From: Ridgeia piscesae
Taxonomy: Eukaryota > Annelida > Polychaeta > Sabellida > Siboglinidae
Direction of reading: 5' to 3'
DNA length: 64,000 nt
Assembly (NCBI GenBank): GCA_025642075.2
Contig: JAODUO010001312.1
Span: 58,791-122,790 of the forward strand
Positions 22,701 to 33,396 of the stretch are shown piece after piece. The translations under genes and the position numbers were made by a program. Within the stretch, counting starts at the first letter, position 1. Each line of letters starts with the position of its first letter. The notes beneath the pieces are model-generated. The model ran no database searches. It saw only the letters and a program-made list of their open reading frames with translations, and was not told the origin of the DNA.

Positions 22701-25325
22701 GTAATAGAGAGTTGATTATAGATAGTTGGCGCAGCTACAGAGAAAGCACATTTGCCAATATTGAGCTTAGCTTTAGGAACAAAAAGTTGCTTAGAAACAT
22801 ATGATCTAAGTGTCCTAGACATATCAGAGAACTGTAGCAAATTAACTAAGTAAGTCAGTTGCTGTATAGAAAGAGTATTGTTATATTTAACAGTAGCCAA
22901 TTTAAATTAATTTGATATACAACTGGAACCAATTCAACTGCATCCTCCCTCATATACACACACCTACCTGCAGTGCAAAGACAACATTAAATGACGTCAT
23001 CGTGACTCGGGCGTGCTTTGGTGACGGATGCGTCTTTGGAACAACCAACGGGTGTCCCAAAAACAGGACATCATTCACTTTCACCTCAAACTTGTGTCCA
23101 CAAAGAGCGGGTTTGACAGCAAGCAAAGCAGCCAACACTTTGTCAGAATACCTGGTGTGAAATAGAAATGTTTGTTAATGATGTATCATTTGTATATGTA
23201 ACTTGTTTATATATGTGATAGGATAGTAATATGTAGTCCATAAAAATTTAAAATAAACTGTTTAAATGTCATGGATAAAACATTTTTGTAGATAGTTCTG
23301 AACTTAACTCATATCAGTACCATTCAATTGTCTAACACGATACAATGGCTAATAATTTTTTTGCCCATGAGTTCAGGTTTTTGACAATATACAAAGATAG
23401 TATAGAATATATTGATATTATAATTATCAGTGTTGCAGAACAAAAACGTGTATTTCTGTTTCTGTTATCTCCAAGCAGCTACATATTTTAAGATTATGCA
23501 AGTTATAGTATTCAGTGCAGAAGTCTTGCCAACTAAGAAATGTATAATTCAATACACAAAGTTCATCAACATACCCAATTAGTGTCCTGATACTAATGCT
23601 GGAAACTGGAGTCCTGCAAATTAAAAAAACAGACAAATAAAACTGTTTTATAAGAATGTGGATTAATTAAAATAATCCATTATCTTCTCTATCGCACAAA
23701 GTTATGCAACATTTTACAAAATAAGTTGCATGCAAGAACAATTATATGCTGACATATTTATAAAAACATGTATTTCTTATATTTTGCAAATGAAGCCAGC
23801 AAAGAATATGTTAGTTTCCTATTGTTGCCCGATTTATTCAACAGAGATTTATGGAGGATGTGCCTCAACAAACATGTGCTCAATCTATGACATTAAAAAT
23901 AGCAGAAAGACAGTAAGTGTCTGGTTGGCCCTTATGTTACTTGCTAGCCAATCAAAACCTCCAAATTAATCACAACTCCCATCAGCACATTTGAGCAATA
24001 TGGTTGGAAAAAGTAGCATTTTTAATGTTGATTTTATCAAAACAATATCTAGGTTGTAGACTATGATGTCAGTTGTACAATCAGTAACCGTGTGTGTTAT
24101 TTGTAGAATTAGCTGAGTTGAGTTGACCATTTTTTTATTGTGTTAACTGTTAATAATTCATTATTCATATCAAGAATCAAGTACCTTAACTTTTAAGATG
24201 GATCAATGATTGATCAGTTGGATAAACCAAAGAATGATCATAAAAATGGTTTTCAATTCCAATCAGTAACAATTATAAATACTAACGCCATGAACAAATT
24301 TGAGCAATAAAGTGTAATAGTTCTTAGGTTCTTAGGTGATTACCTCCAAACAGCCCAAACTTGGGCTAACGCAGGAGTTGTTCTTCTGTAGAATTTGTGA
24401 GTCCACTACAGGTTACACATTTACCCCCTGTGTGGGATCTTTTACTTCCCCTGGCATAGACACCAGACAGAAGGGACCACCGGCTTTTAGTGTCTCTTCC
24501 GAAAGACACAGGCAAATGTGGGGTGAAGAAATTGCCTAAGTTTCGAAACGGCGGTAGGTGGGATTGAACCACCGTCCCCTCGATTGACAGTCCGGCGCTC
24601 TACCGCGCGACCACCGCTCCCCACATATAAAGATCATTAATCATAGAACTGGCATAATTCTATAGGGTAGCTGCTGCTTTACTGGTATGCTACATGAAAT
24701 AAATCATTGTATTGTTATTATTGATCATTATAATGTCAACACAAATAATTACCATACTAAGTCATACCTTAATTCAGACAAGTCTTCTATAATTCGGACA
24801 GCATATGGGTTGACATTTGTCCCAGGGTCTGTGGGAAAGCAATGTCACAAATGATAACAACTTAACAGGTAATGTATTCTTTATCTAGCTACCATTCAAC
24901 ATATTAAAAAAATTGTCAACAAGTGTTACACACATGAAACAAGCTTGCATGAAATGAAAATTAAAGATGGTATCCATATCTGTTACTGGCAAAATGTCCT
25001 GGGGACACATCAAGCTATGGTGTGCTATTTCTCTAGAGTGACAGGTCGTTTTCAAATACGGAACATGGCTAGACACTGGACGCCCCTGGAATACAAAAAG
25101 TAACCCAAATTGAATGTGATGATAAGCGACAACGTTCTGCCAGCAGTTCTGGGAGTGGGATAAAACCTGTAACTTAGTGGGCGATAATAAAGAGTAATGT
25201 GTTTGTGTACTTTTTCCAAATAACTGATTCGAATCCTCGGACTCATATGGGTATCTGAATAATAGCCGATCTCCTGCACTTCCCGAATATACAAGGAAAA
25301 CGCCAACAGGATCAGATTCTGACAT
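7623..25325 (-). CDS. NPRL3: GATOR1 complex protein NPRL3 (nitrogen permease regulator 3-like), 14 coding exons
   Basis: NPRL3 pairs with NPRL2 and DEPDC5 in GATOR1, the lysosome-associated complex that inhibits TORC1 when amino acids are scarce by acting on Rag GTPases. Exons in transcript order are 25325-25211, 24828-24768, 23613-23575, 23151-22968, 22461-22308, 19587-19512, 19129-19021, 18028-17994, 17406-17250, 16534-16428, 14985-14856, 13835-13643, 13181-12992 and 7812-7623. All junction phases match, and the sum is 1740 nt, or 579 residues; human has 569. Landmarks include LLFRYPYE near the start, [69 protein letters not shown] and [18 protein letters not shown]. The least certain junction is the end of exon 1, where the donor AAAA|GTACAC was chosen because it alone fits the phase of exon 2. 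Several exon edges are embedded in minisatellites, and the last intron is about 5.2 kb because of a LINE-derived expansion. Confidence 0.95.
7830..8570. other. NPRL3 last intron, distal part
   Basis: This is the 3' end of the last NPRL3 intron. It is AT-rich and shows no exon or clear repeat. Confidence 0.5.
9139..10165. repeat. 79-bp minisatellite, about 13 copies, born from LINE sequence
   Basis: A 79-bp unit containing tttcttggtcaacca and gcacttgtttggtgatg repeats about 13 times with very few substitutions (cac/cat and ggg/aga variants). On the minus strand a unit encodes [15 protein letters not shown], which matches the LINE segment in that place. Because 79 is one more than a multiple of three, successive units shift frame, giving the overlapping 60-residue open frames seen there; these are not genes. 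Confidence 0.92.
10290..12836. repeat. 49-bp minisatellite, about 52 copies, born from LINE sequence
   Basis: The unit ttgtttcctttgttgtcctc plus ctagtcttggacccatagagtaggacaga repeats about 52 times. Variants include cctag/ccaag, catag/cacag and gacaga/gacata, and they occur in mixed order, as expected from recombination within the array. On the minus strand a unit encodes [15 protein letters not shown], the LINE segment that should lie here. It is open in all three minus frames, so long ORFs of about 300 codons arise without coding meaning. Confidence 0.95.
13835..14405. repeat. 38-bp minisatellite, about 15 copies, containing the 3' splice site of NPRL3 exon 12
   Basis: The anchor cctgga occurs at 13835, 13873, 13911, then cttgga at 13949 and cctg at 13987, and so on, giving a 38-bp period with some shorter units. 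On the NPRL3 strand each unit reads a T-rich run, GTATCCAG, then GCCCAGCAG. That is exactly the intron-12-side acceptor plus the first codons of exon 12, so the array is a chain of copies of that splice junction. Confidence 0.92.
15375..16440. repeat. 41-bp minisatellite, about 26 copies, containing the 5' splice site of NPRL3 exon 10
   Basis: The unit atcatgtttgcattttcact plus tatgatgttgctacccacacg repeats about 26 times at a 41-bp period. On the NPRL3 strand each unit is CAAACATGATCGT|GTGAGTAG or GTGGGTAG followed by 20 bp of intron. The copy nearest the exon is the real donor of exon 10. Copies close to the exon carry GTGAGT, while distant ones carry GTGGGT. Confidence 0.93.
17840..17925. 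repeat. 27-bp direct duplication in an NPRL3 intron
   Basis: The segment containing ataggaagaatacatgaacatacct occurs twice in a row. It has no visible coding or splice role. Confidence 0.6.
19744..19800. repeat. Short tandem duplication in NPRL3 intron 5
   Basis: A 21-bp unit attaccattggcacaggtg(t/c)aa occurs twice, with a partial third copy. It is probably a young slippage duplication. Confidence 0.55.
20145..22305. repeat. 28-bp minisatellite (with 33-bp variant), about 75 copies, abutting the NPRL3 exon 5 donor
   Basis: The unit gtgttgactgttgagacaca plus tggaggat repeats for about 2.15 kb. A 33-bp variant with an extra acaac occurs in blocks near 21.06-21.16 and 21.28-21.37 kb and again near 21.46-21.62 kb, which suggests block duplication. 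The array begins within about ten bases of the 5' splice site that ends exon 5 at 22308. Because 28 is one more than a multiple of three, all three minus frames are open for 500-600 codons. I treat those as artefacts of the repeat. Confidence 0.95.
22510..22900 (-). mobile_element. LINE reverse transcriptase C-terminal fragment
   Basis: On the minus strand this encodes a segment with [19 protein letters not shown], then [16 protein letters not shown], and then an LK-rich end. This pattern (basic residue, VP, then G..AFS.AAP..WN.LP) is typical of the very C-terminus of Jockey/CR1-like LINE polyproteins. It lies in the intron between NPRL3 exons 4 and 5. No 5' part is present, so this is a 5'-truncated copy, as is usual for LINEs. 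Confidence 0.75.
24355..24625 (-). mobile_element. tRNA-derived SINE (family A)
   Basis: On the minus strand the head at 24,623-24,552 is tRNA-like, with a box A-like GCGCGGTAGAGCG and a box B GGTTCAATCCC. The 5' GCGGTGG can pair with 3' CCTACCGC. The body contains TGTCTTTCGGAAGAGACACT and AAAAGATCCCACACA, motifs shared by many invertebrate SINEs. It lies in an NPRL3 intron. A functional tRNA gene is unlikely because a SINE body follows directly and the stems carry mismatches. Confidence 0.75.
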
Positions 25326-26040
25326 GTTTAAAATGTTAGCTACAGATAAATTCTACATCTTCAGACGCCATCTGTCGGATTATTAATTGTCATTGACCAC
25401 TGCTGCCCTCTCGCGGACATTCTTATTCTTCTATGTTCTCAGCAGTGTTTTGATGACTAAACAGAAGAAAAAGGGGAAGGGGGAGAGGTGGTGGTGTGTC
25501 GTGATTACAGGCGGGCAACAAGCTCTAAGACAGTCTAGGGACTTGCATGCTGCCATTATCTCATGAGGCATGCTGTTACATTCGAGTATGGTCCGTGAGA
25601 AGAATATGACATATTATATATGCCTGCATCGTGTCCTGCGGGAGGGGGTGTTATAGCTGCATGTGTTGTTCTTCCTATAGCCCAATCTGTTTTCTGTTGG
25701 CTTTGGTAGCTATGCAGAATCAATGGCGATGAGACAGTGGTGAAACTTATAGAACATTTTTACGGCGTTGCTGTAGTGTAGCAAGAGAATCGATGATGTG
25801 ATGGATTGATGCAGGAAGTTTGGCGTCTACTGTTACACATAATTGGGTAGAATTGCGATTAGAACTCTTCTTCGGGCAACATCTTTCATTTATTTTTGTC
25901 ATGCCATTTGATGGAACATCTCCAGACGAAATCTTGTTCTAGTGCGGGCCATTTGTGAGAGTCGAGGGTTGAGTTAACATAGACGCTTTTAAAATTGAAT
26001 GTGTCTCCTGTCGGATTGAGACCCAAACAGATGGGTTTTT
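25326..26040. promoter_or_regulatory. Presumed NPRL3 5' UTR and promoter region
   Basis: This is the sequence upstream of the NPRL3 start codon. I see no clear TATA box or other core element, and the assignment rests only on position. Confidence 0.35.
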
Positions 26041-26073
26041 GGTCAAATAAATGTCGGGACTGTACGTGTATCT

Positions 26074-26275
26074 GCCGGCGGGCGGGCGGGCGGGCGGGCG
26101 GGCGGGCGGGCGGGCGGGCGGGCGGGCGGGCGGGCGGGCGGGCGGGTGGACGGACGGACGGATGGACGGGCGATCGGGCTGGCGGGCATGCGGGCGGGTG
26201 GACGGACGAACGGATGGACGGGCGATCGGGCTGGCGGGTATGCGGGCGGGCGGACGGGCGGGTATGCGGGCGCGG
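26074..26275. repeat. (CGGG)n microsatellite and degenerate GC-rich repeat
   Basis: About 70 bp of pure CGGG repeats is followed by a less regular block of ggacggacgg, ggcgatcggg and ggcgggcatg units, part of which is duplicated. It is strikingly GC-rich in an AT-rich neighbourhood. The G-run spacing is suitable for G-quadruplex formation on the plus strand. It lies 750 bp upstream of NPRL3. Confidence 0.9.
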
Positions 26276-26435
26276 TCTGGCAGTCTCTCCATTTCAGATA
26301 ATGTTGTATATGTTGACGTCATGTATTGATATTTTGCCGACTTTGTTCAAGGAGTGTCCGTGTAGCGCATGCGCTGACAAGTAGGACTTTCTTTCTATTG
26401 CAGGTGGCACCCATGCATCATTTAACATACATGCA

Positions 26436-26770
26436 CGTAGAGCGCAGTGGCTCAGGGGTAGAGCTTCGGACGCTCGACTAAGAGGACCCGGGTTCGAATC
26501 CTGTGCTACGGTGTTAAAATCTTGGGCAAGTTTGTCACTCTACATTGTTCCAGTTCACTCAGCTGTATATATGAATACCTGGCTATAGACAGTGGTGACT
26601 ATGTGTACAAGCAGCCTTTCGCACATTAATTGTAGATAGTGGCTAGATATTTCCAGAGATGTTGAGATGGTATTTGATTGGATAGGTCTGCCAGAGAAAT
26701 AAAGTGTAAAAGCGCTTTGAGCAGTTCTAATGACTGGATACTGCGCTATATAAAAACTTACCTTTTTTAC
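26436..26770 (+). mobile_element. tRNA-derived SINE (family B), near full length
   Basis: The head has box A (GGCTCAGGGGTAGAGC) and box B (GGTTCGAATCC) and short complementary ends (GTAGAGC and GTGCTAC). The body contains CAGTTCACTCAGCTGTATA and GGCTATAGACAGTGGTG. The tail has AGCGCTTTGAGC and GCGCTATATAAA. A second copy of the same element lies on the minus strand near 60.7-60.9 kb, which establishes it as a dispersed repeat. Confidence 0.85.
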
Positions 26771-26774
26771 ATTT

Positions 26775-28440
26775 ACATGTTTATTTTTATGAGATATATT
26801 TGATACAATATGTCTCTTCGAAACATATATCAGCTGGGTTATCCGCTAAAGAAAGCTTTCTCATATCTCCTCATATTGATCCGTTTTCTGTAGTGACACA
26901 TTTGACTGTGTTACCAAGAATCATAACCGCAACATTTCCTCGCACTATGACACTCGATCAGATTCATGTATGAGTTTCCCGCACCTCTGACGTTCATATT
27001 TGCCATGTAATGGCGCACAACTGATACACTATTAAACAAGTATTTCCAAACCACGCTTAGCTAGGGATCATAGCCCAATATCCTTAAACAATTACGCAGT
27101 TGCACGGGTGTACCGTCATCGGAAGGATGTGAGTACGTGGGTCCGCAAGCATGTGCGTGTGTGCGTGTATACGAACGAACGTGGCACCTTGCCCCCACCC
27201 CCACTGGCATTGTTCGTTGCTACAGCCAGCGACAGACGATGAAAATGCCTAACTGAATCCTATTTGCACATTTCTTTGCGAAAGGCTAGGACTGAGAAGG
27301 AAAGTGTTACATAGGCGCATCCTTGTACCGTCTGTATTTTGTGACTCTGAATCAGGCAGCCAGTTATTGTATTGGTCCTCCGTTCCCCACCATCCTAATT
27401 TTTCCGGATTGCGGGGCATGGCCCCCGGCCCTCTCTGGCTGCATGGGCATTTTCTCATGCAATCAGGATAACAGTTCAAGTACTTTATGGGATTCCAATT
27501 TGAAATTCGAAAGGAAAAAGTTGGTGTTCAACTCTCTATCGAGTATACTACACAGCCGATCAGAATTAATTATTTATGTTTGTAAAACGTGGACAATAAT
27601 TCGAGTGATCTGATTCTCTTAGAGAACGTGCAGTAACGCACACATGTGACAACGTTTTCATTCAACTTTGTTCAACGTGAGGAAGGCTGTTCTCGCGTTC
27701 ACATGACCTTACGATACATACCTAAAAGTAGATCTACGCACGGGGTGAAATCTTTCACTTGTACGGTGTGCAGAAAATCATTAATATGGTCAGGGATCTG
27801 TGCTTGTACATAAACGAAGGCAATCAATGCAAGACCTTTCATTTGAACAAGGTGTGGACAGTAATCTGGACATTCCGTTCAAACGAAACAAATAACATAC
27901 CTGCAACAACGTCATACTCGCTTTATTGTCCTTCGAGCTAGAAACCTGACTCTCTGTATCCTGAACCCCAGTCCCACGTCACTCTCTACACTATGAAAGA
28001 ACATAACCCCATATACATGGCGTATCTTCCTTCGAGGAATACACCCACGCACCCATTGTGTCAATTTGTGAGAAGCTGTCTACGGGCCCGAGTCACGTGA
28101 GCCTGTGACTCTCACGACTGTTATCGCGCGCTAACCTATCCGAATAGTTCCACGTGTGCTCTATCATAGGTTCCAAGACGTCTACCCAATATTCAGCCCC
28201 ATGTTAAGTTCACCAAAACGTGATTGATTAAAAGTGTTACATAATAACGGTGTCCTTGACCCAGGGCCATAGTTCAGCTGATGTGTATTATGTGTGGTGT
28301 ATATCGCCTGCCTCCAAGTTGTTCGTCTATTCGATGCTACAGCGTTACGTCTTAATAAATCACGAGCTGATGCAGCGATGGGGCGAGGCGCGGGGAGGAT
28401 GCAGAAGGTTTCTTCGGGAACCAGGAGGTGGTCCAGATGA
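26775..28440. other. Non-coding stretch between NPRL3 and the hairpin region
   Basis: No supported exon is seen. One minus-strand open frame at 27,249-27,480 is discussed among the rejected items. Base composition is closer to even than in the flanking AT-rich DNA. Confidence 0.4.
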
Positions 28441-28446
28441 GAGTTC

Positions 28447-28560
28447 GAGGGGCCGAAAACACTCTGTTGCTCGCCAGAACAACAGACTGTTTTCGGCCCC
28501 TCCAAAACACTCTGTTACTCTATTTTTACTTTGTTCCTCGCCGGAACAAAATGAAAATAG
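28447..28560. repeat. Two adjacent inverted repeats with related loops
   Basis: The first is a 23-bp stem (28447-28469 with 28480-28502, one mismatch, the outer 15 bp perfect) around a 10-nt loop ctcgccagaa. The second is a 17-bp stem (28520-28536 with 28544-28560, one mismatch and one wobble) around ctcgccg. The sequence aaaacactctgtt precedes or lies in both, so one probably arose from the other by duplication. Confidence 0.75.
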
Positions 28561-28995
28561 TATTGGGCTGTTCCGGGGCTTCAGTACCAATCTATCGTGA
28601 CATCGCGGAAGAAGTTGGCAGTCGAATATTTGCCGCTGCGACGTTCAACATTTTTATGATACTCACCAAAACCCTAAATTGTCATCCCAAATTTAGACTT
28701 CTTCAAAGCGTGGGCACGTTACTAATGATTTGGGGAGAGGTAACAGAGGCACATTACAATGACTAATTAATGGCACAGGACTTCCGGTCCATTGGATGCG
28801 GCCATGGGGACATACACACGATATTACCCCGAAACACATGACATAGATGGGCCACCCAGGTGTACACGGGTTCATTTGTGGGTAGCGCGATTTGAATAAA
28901 ATTAATAATTAATCTCGTTCACGAATCCTTCCTTCGTGTATGCATCGAAATTGTGATGGATGGGCGGGGCAACCGTCTTATAAATAATTTCATAC

Positions 28996-29036
28996 AGTAC
29001 CGTGATCTCTTGGCCACGCCAAGAGGTCACGGTACT
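28996..29036. repeat. Near-perfect 19-bp inverted repeat with 3-nt loop
   Basis: The arms AGTACCGTGATCTCTTGGC and GCCAAGAGGTCACGGTACT are complementary except for one T/G pair, around the loop CAC. No coding sequence surrounds it. Confidence 0.8.
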
Positions 29037-29149
29037 CCACTGTTTGATTGGGCTACACCAACATTCTACACAGCAACAGTGGCCATTCAAAACCGTTGGT
29101 CGCGCTCGACAGGTTGCATTGTGTCAAATCAGTAGTGCTGATCACAAAA

Positions 29150-31300
29150 TCTTCTTTTATTGTGAACTCTTAGCTTAACGTAATTTTTAATATATTTAAT
29201 AAAATGTTAATAAAAATGTTAATAAAATTGTAATACAATTTATTTATATTTTTAAACAAAATTAAATATAATTTGGACGCATTGAATTTTAAATGTATTT
29301 TTATTTTAAGTGACATTTTATATTGTGATATTTATTTATAAGTTTAACATAATTTTTTAAATATAATTTTAAAAGGACACTATATATATATTTATTTACT
29401 ATTTAAAAATAAAAAAAAAATATAGATAATAATGTCATTTTAAAGGCTATCTGAGATTTATTATTTATTTATTAGATCAAAATAATTTATATATATATTT
29501 ATTTGTCATGTTTCTTTCCCTACGTGACTCAAAGCCAGAACCCATTCCTATTTAACATGAATGAACTTACATGTTGAAAATGGCAAATGCAGCTTTATTA
29601 TTAAACCTTCTTTCAAACACTTAGATAATATTGTACCAGTTTTTACAACGTATGTGTTTCATATAAATTACCTGCTTCAGCCGCTCAGAATACAACAATG
29701 ACGTCGTTTTGTATAGTATATTTATTTCTGTGCATAATATAATAGATGGTATGTGCAGCCAAGCTCAACGCGTACACACTGATTCGTTGCTAGAATGGGA
29801 ATACGTTACATGCATCTGTTAGAAGTCTGTAAAAGTTCCGTTTTTGTAACACATGCAAGATTTGTGATTTTATAAATAAATCATTCAAGAGGCATGGAAT
29901 GGAAATCGACATGAAACGGCGTCTGATTATCACTAGTGTTCACTGAAATCATCTTGGACCAGATACATTAATGTTGACCAACGTCTGTAATAATGCACAT
30001 ACACAAATGGCTACACATTCCTCCGCGTTGCGTTTTACACAACGGTCGATCGTGGAAACGTGCTACGACTGCTTCAGTGATCCGATACATTAAACCATGC
30101 CGTATTTGTAATAGCAACAACGATGACATTCAATCACAATGAACAATACATATTCATACTTGAAGCTAGTACAATTGTACTTAATACTGAACACACGAGA
30201 AGTTAATACTGTTATAGTCAGAAGTTAATACTGTCGTAGGCAAGGCAGTGATTTATAGTGCAACTTCGTGTACGTATTCGCGACAAAGTTAACATAAATA
30301 TAACATTGGTTATAACATTTCTGAATCTCTAATATAACCGCTACATATCACAGAAGCAAGATGACACATACTAAAAGTAACATTCCAGCTGTAAAGTGTT
30401 ACAAAATATCTCCATAACAAATATAATTCCAGTTATTAAACTTAACTATATGGTGTTTCATGTGTAAAATTAAATTCGAGAATTTAGGCATTCATGATTT
30501 GGAGACATTGTTCTATTCAAACATCAAAGCAACACATTGAATTGACTTATGCATTACTACGCCGAAGTATTGAATTTATTGTAGCATAAAGTGAGCGAAT
30601 GGTAGCCTATGGAAATCCCTTACTTTCAATTATTACCAAACAAAACAGCTCATCACAGACACCGCTAATTCATATAACCCACGCTGGCCATCGCCACATT
30701 TCAGATAATATCTCTCTGAACAAGGACGCCGAAGATATCAGTATCCTCCAAATGGCTTAGGATTTCACTCACTTGTGCGTACGATAACATGGATAAAAAT
30801 AGCATTGTTGCATCGTGTCGGACAACGAATGATTAAGCGCTCGTGTTGGTGCGTGAAAAGAGAATGTGAAACGAGCTTTCGAAAATATTTTGCAAAATAG
30901 TATCTTTGGCGTCCATGCCACAGCACTAAACTGACATTTTATTTAGCGGTCATTCCAGTTTGTTGTTCGTTCAAATACGTTTCGTTATAGTTCGGCAGCG
31001 ATAAAACACTCTATTTACACGAACAAAACCCGTCGAGATATTACACAGACGCTGTCGTTTAAATGCCTAGACCGCATGTCAAATCAACTTCACCGGACAG
31101 AAAGTTACCGCCGAGTATATTTCTGTTGTATTTTCAACATTGACAACATCGTATCAAACAGGATCTGATTGAACTTGTGGTTAGTAGCATCTACCCTGTA
31201 GCATTATGCCGAGCTAGTTATTAGTAACAACTAGCTAGTAGCATTAGGTTGAGCTAGTGGTTAGCAGGAGGTTAGCAGGATCTACCTAGTAGCATTAGGC
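29150..31300. other. AT-rich intergenic region
   Basis: The part up to about 29.5 kb is extremely AT-rich. A degenerate repeat with agctagtggttagcagg and tagtagcattagg units, about three copies, lies at 31,180-31,295. I see no gene. Confidence 0.5.
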
Positions 31301-31632
31301 ATGTGGCAATAATGTTATGTATAATTGCTTTGATATGTGAAACTCGGATATCAACGGAAATGTTTCACTAATTGTGGAACGTTAGAATGGGAAATAAAGC
31401 GTTGACCGAAAGACGTGCGGTCTCCGTCTTGTGGGATTTCAATAATGCAGCAAGTGGACTGTCAGGAACGGACAGACCAGCGACATAAATGTCATGTGCT
31501 ACACATAAAACGTGCAACTTGGCAGCTAAGTACACGCATAGCGCAAATGTGCAATGATGCACAAATAGAGGAACCGCATATGAACTCTGACAAGACCGTC
31601 GCACACCAGACAGACATAAACAACGCCGACAC

Positions 31633-31885
31633 TCAGTAGCCGCCGAAAGTGTAGTGCGGTCTGCCCAGTATTTCCTCCATCCGTACTCGCGGGAAGCCGC
31701 TGTTGCGCATGCAGGTGAACTGGGACGGATGTCCAAGTATCACGTTGTGGTTGCGAAGAATTCTTGCCTGTACTCTGAGGTCGCGATCCATTTCTTCAGG
31801 CGTCGCCGCCCGATACTGGTAGAGCACATCGCGATTGTATTCTGCAGCCCGACCGAAAGACCACGAGTGGTAGCTATTGAAAGGC
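31633..31885 (-). CDS. Alternative last exon 5 of the unrecognised minus-strand gene
   Basis: A 3' splice site (TCGTTCTGCGCAG|G) opens a frame of 83 complete codons that ends in TGA. The exon begins with the third base of a codon (phase 2), so it can join the AG that ends the 44-nt exon at 37537-37580 and make an arginine codon. The peptide starts PFNSYHSWSFGRAAEYN and ends RPHYTFGGY. It is rich in Arg, Tyr and Asn, with no membrane segment or known motif. I do not recognise the family. Confidence 0.6.
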
Positions 31886-32557
31886 CTGCGCAGAACGACA
31901 AGACGGCAGCTAAGGTAACCACTTAGACGTGTAGATGGAGCGGACACATACACAACTGCAAGTGAGACGACCACACAAATCCAACAGCACCGCGGGAAAC
32001 GCCAAACTCATTCTAACTCGAAAACTCGAGCGATTATCGTTAATCGTTATAAATTTAGAGTAAATTATTTAATTATAATAATACTGCATTTGCTGGTGCC
32101 GTTGGATGGTGTGCATTACCCACAACTACTGCATGCGGTCTACACAAGCCAACAAACGGTTTAGTGGATGATACCTAAAATCAGAAGTGGTATTAGTAAT
32201 GGTGGTGAAACCTCTGTTGGTCAGACGGTTAGTATACAGCGCGTGCGAAGTTATAAATGGCACTGAAACAATGCAACCGTTTAGCGAGTCGTCGTGCAAT
32301 AAACCTTACTGAGTCCAACTAAAGCAAATCACACGTAAAGCGTTATTTGTCATTATAATTTCAAGCGCACCTTAAATACAACGCGATACGGTAGCAACAT
32401 CACACACTGGTTTAGTACGACTACGATAGAAGCACAACGCCGAATAGAACAAGTCGCGCCGAACTTGCAGTGCTACAAGCGAGAAAGCCAGGCCAGCAGT
32501 CGTCAGGTAGACTATATGCAGACGCGCATGGGACACGGCGTTTCAGAAACAAAATGA

Positions 32558-32732
32558 CTACACTTTAACGGATGAAGCATTCATTTTAGAAAGACGTCCG
32601 TCTGCTGGTGTCATGGCGTCTTTGTATCGCATCGCCTCCGCCACGCCATCTACAGTGGAATTGTCCATGCTACGATGTCTGCGCAGGCCGCGCACATTGA
32701 ACTTGAGGCGTTGTTCCTCCGCCGTCCCCATC
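32558..32732 (-). CDS. Alternative last exon 4 of the unrecognised minus-strand gene
   Basis: After the acceptor CTTGTGTTCTAG|G the frame runs 57 codons to TAG, again entered in phase 2. The peptide starts MGTAEEQRLKFNVRGLRRH and is basic. Its first full codon is ATG, so an independent start of translation is a possible alternative to splicing. The pyrimidine tract is weaker than in the other four exons. I do not recognise it. Confidence 0.45.
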
Positions 32733-33396
32733 CTAGAACACAAGCACCAATCGACTGCAAAAGCGCTACACACGTACGACAACATGTTAAGTGGTCAACA
32801 ATAGACACATTACTTGGCCCTTGTGGAAAGTGGCCAATGGCACTTGTTTGAAGAACCACAATACATCTACGACGTTGTTTAAGGCGAGGGTGCTAGCTTG
32901 GTCCTCTGCCCAGAATTGGCCGAACAGTAATTTGTAACGAGAAGTCAAAAGTGCAAACATTGTTCCGAGCATAATAACGTAACTAAACCGAAATTGGCAG
33001 CCAGTAAACCTTCAACATGCATGGTGTAGTTATAAGAACACATTAAATGAAAAAAACAAAACTTGGGAGCTGGCACCGTCGCTTTAAACTATAGTCGGCA
33101 TAAAAAGGAATTCGAATTTAATAGCAAGCGAAACCCAGCAAAAGACAGCCACAGACTGGCTTGGACAGTTACTGCACCCATGTTTGTATACGCATCCACA
33201 CATAGAACACAAGGACACCATTTGTAGAACAGGATATTTATTAACCAATGTACACCACGGAATGCCGTGCAGTTACACGATACAACACACAAGTTAATCA
33301 AACAAATCCAAAAACAATCCACGTCTGTCGAGCAAACACACAGCGGACCGATGCAGCGGTGCTACAGGAGACGCCGTGTTCAAGAGATACATTCCA

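Noticed and set aside
24552..24623. A functional tRNA gene on the minus strand
   Set aside because: The box A and box B motifs are followed directly by a SINE body, and the stems are imperfect, so it is the head of a retroposon.
25167..25325. A longer NPRL3 exon 1 ending at CAG|GTTTTA
   Set aside because: It ends in phase 0, while exon 2 needs phase 1 to read [11 protein letters not shown]. The AAAA|GTACAC donor at 25211 fits instead.
7623..25325. A globin gene inside or beside NPRL3, as in vertebrates
   Set aside because: No exon with a globin-like F8 histidine region or B12.2/G7.0 intron pattern was seen in the introns or the flanking DNA.
25939..26384. Arg/Pro- or Gly/Arg-rich open frames on both strands
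   Set aside because: They come from the CGGG microsatellite, which has no stops in several frames.
27249..27480. A minus-strand frame with GWWGTEDQYNNWLPDS that looks somewhat protein-like
   Set aside because: An AG in phase 2 exists, but the tract before it is purine-rich, and the frame lies 4 kb past the last supported exon. It is worth a glance in RNA data but not supported.
32787..32972. A sixth alternative last exon
   Set aside because: The open frame has no pyrimidine tract before its only AG, and no phase-2 junction with support.
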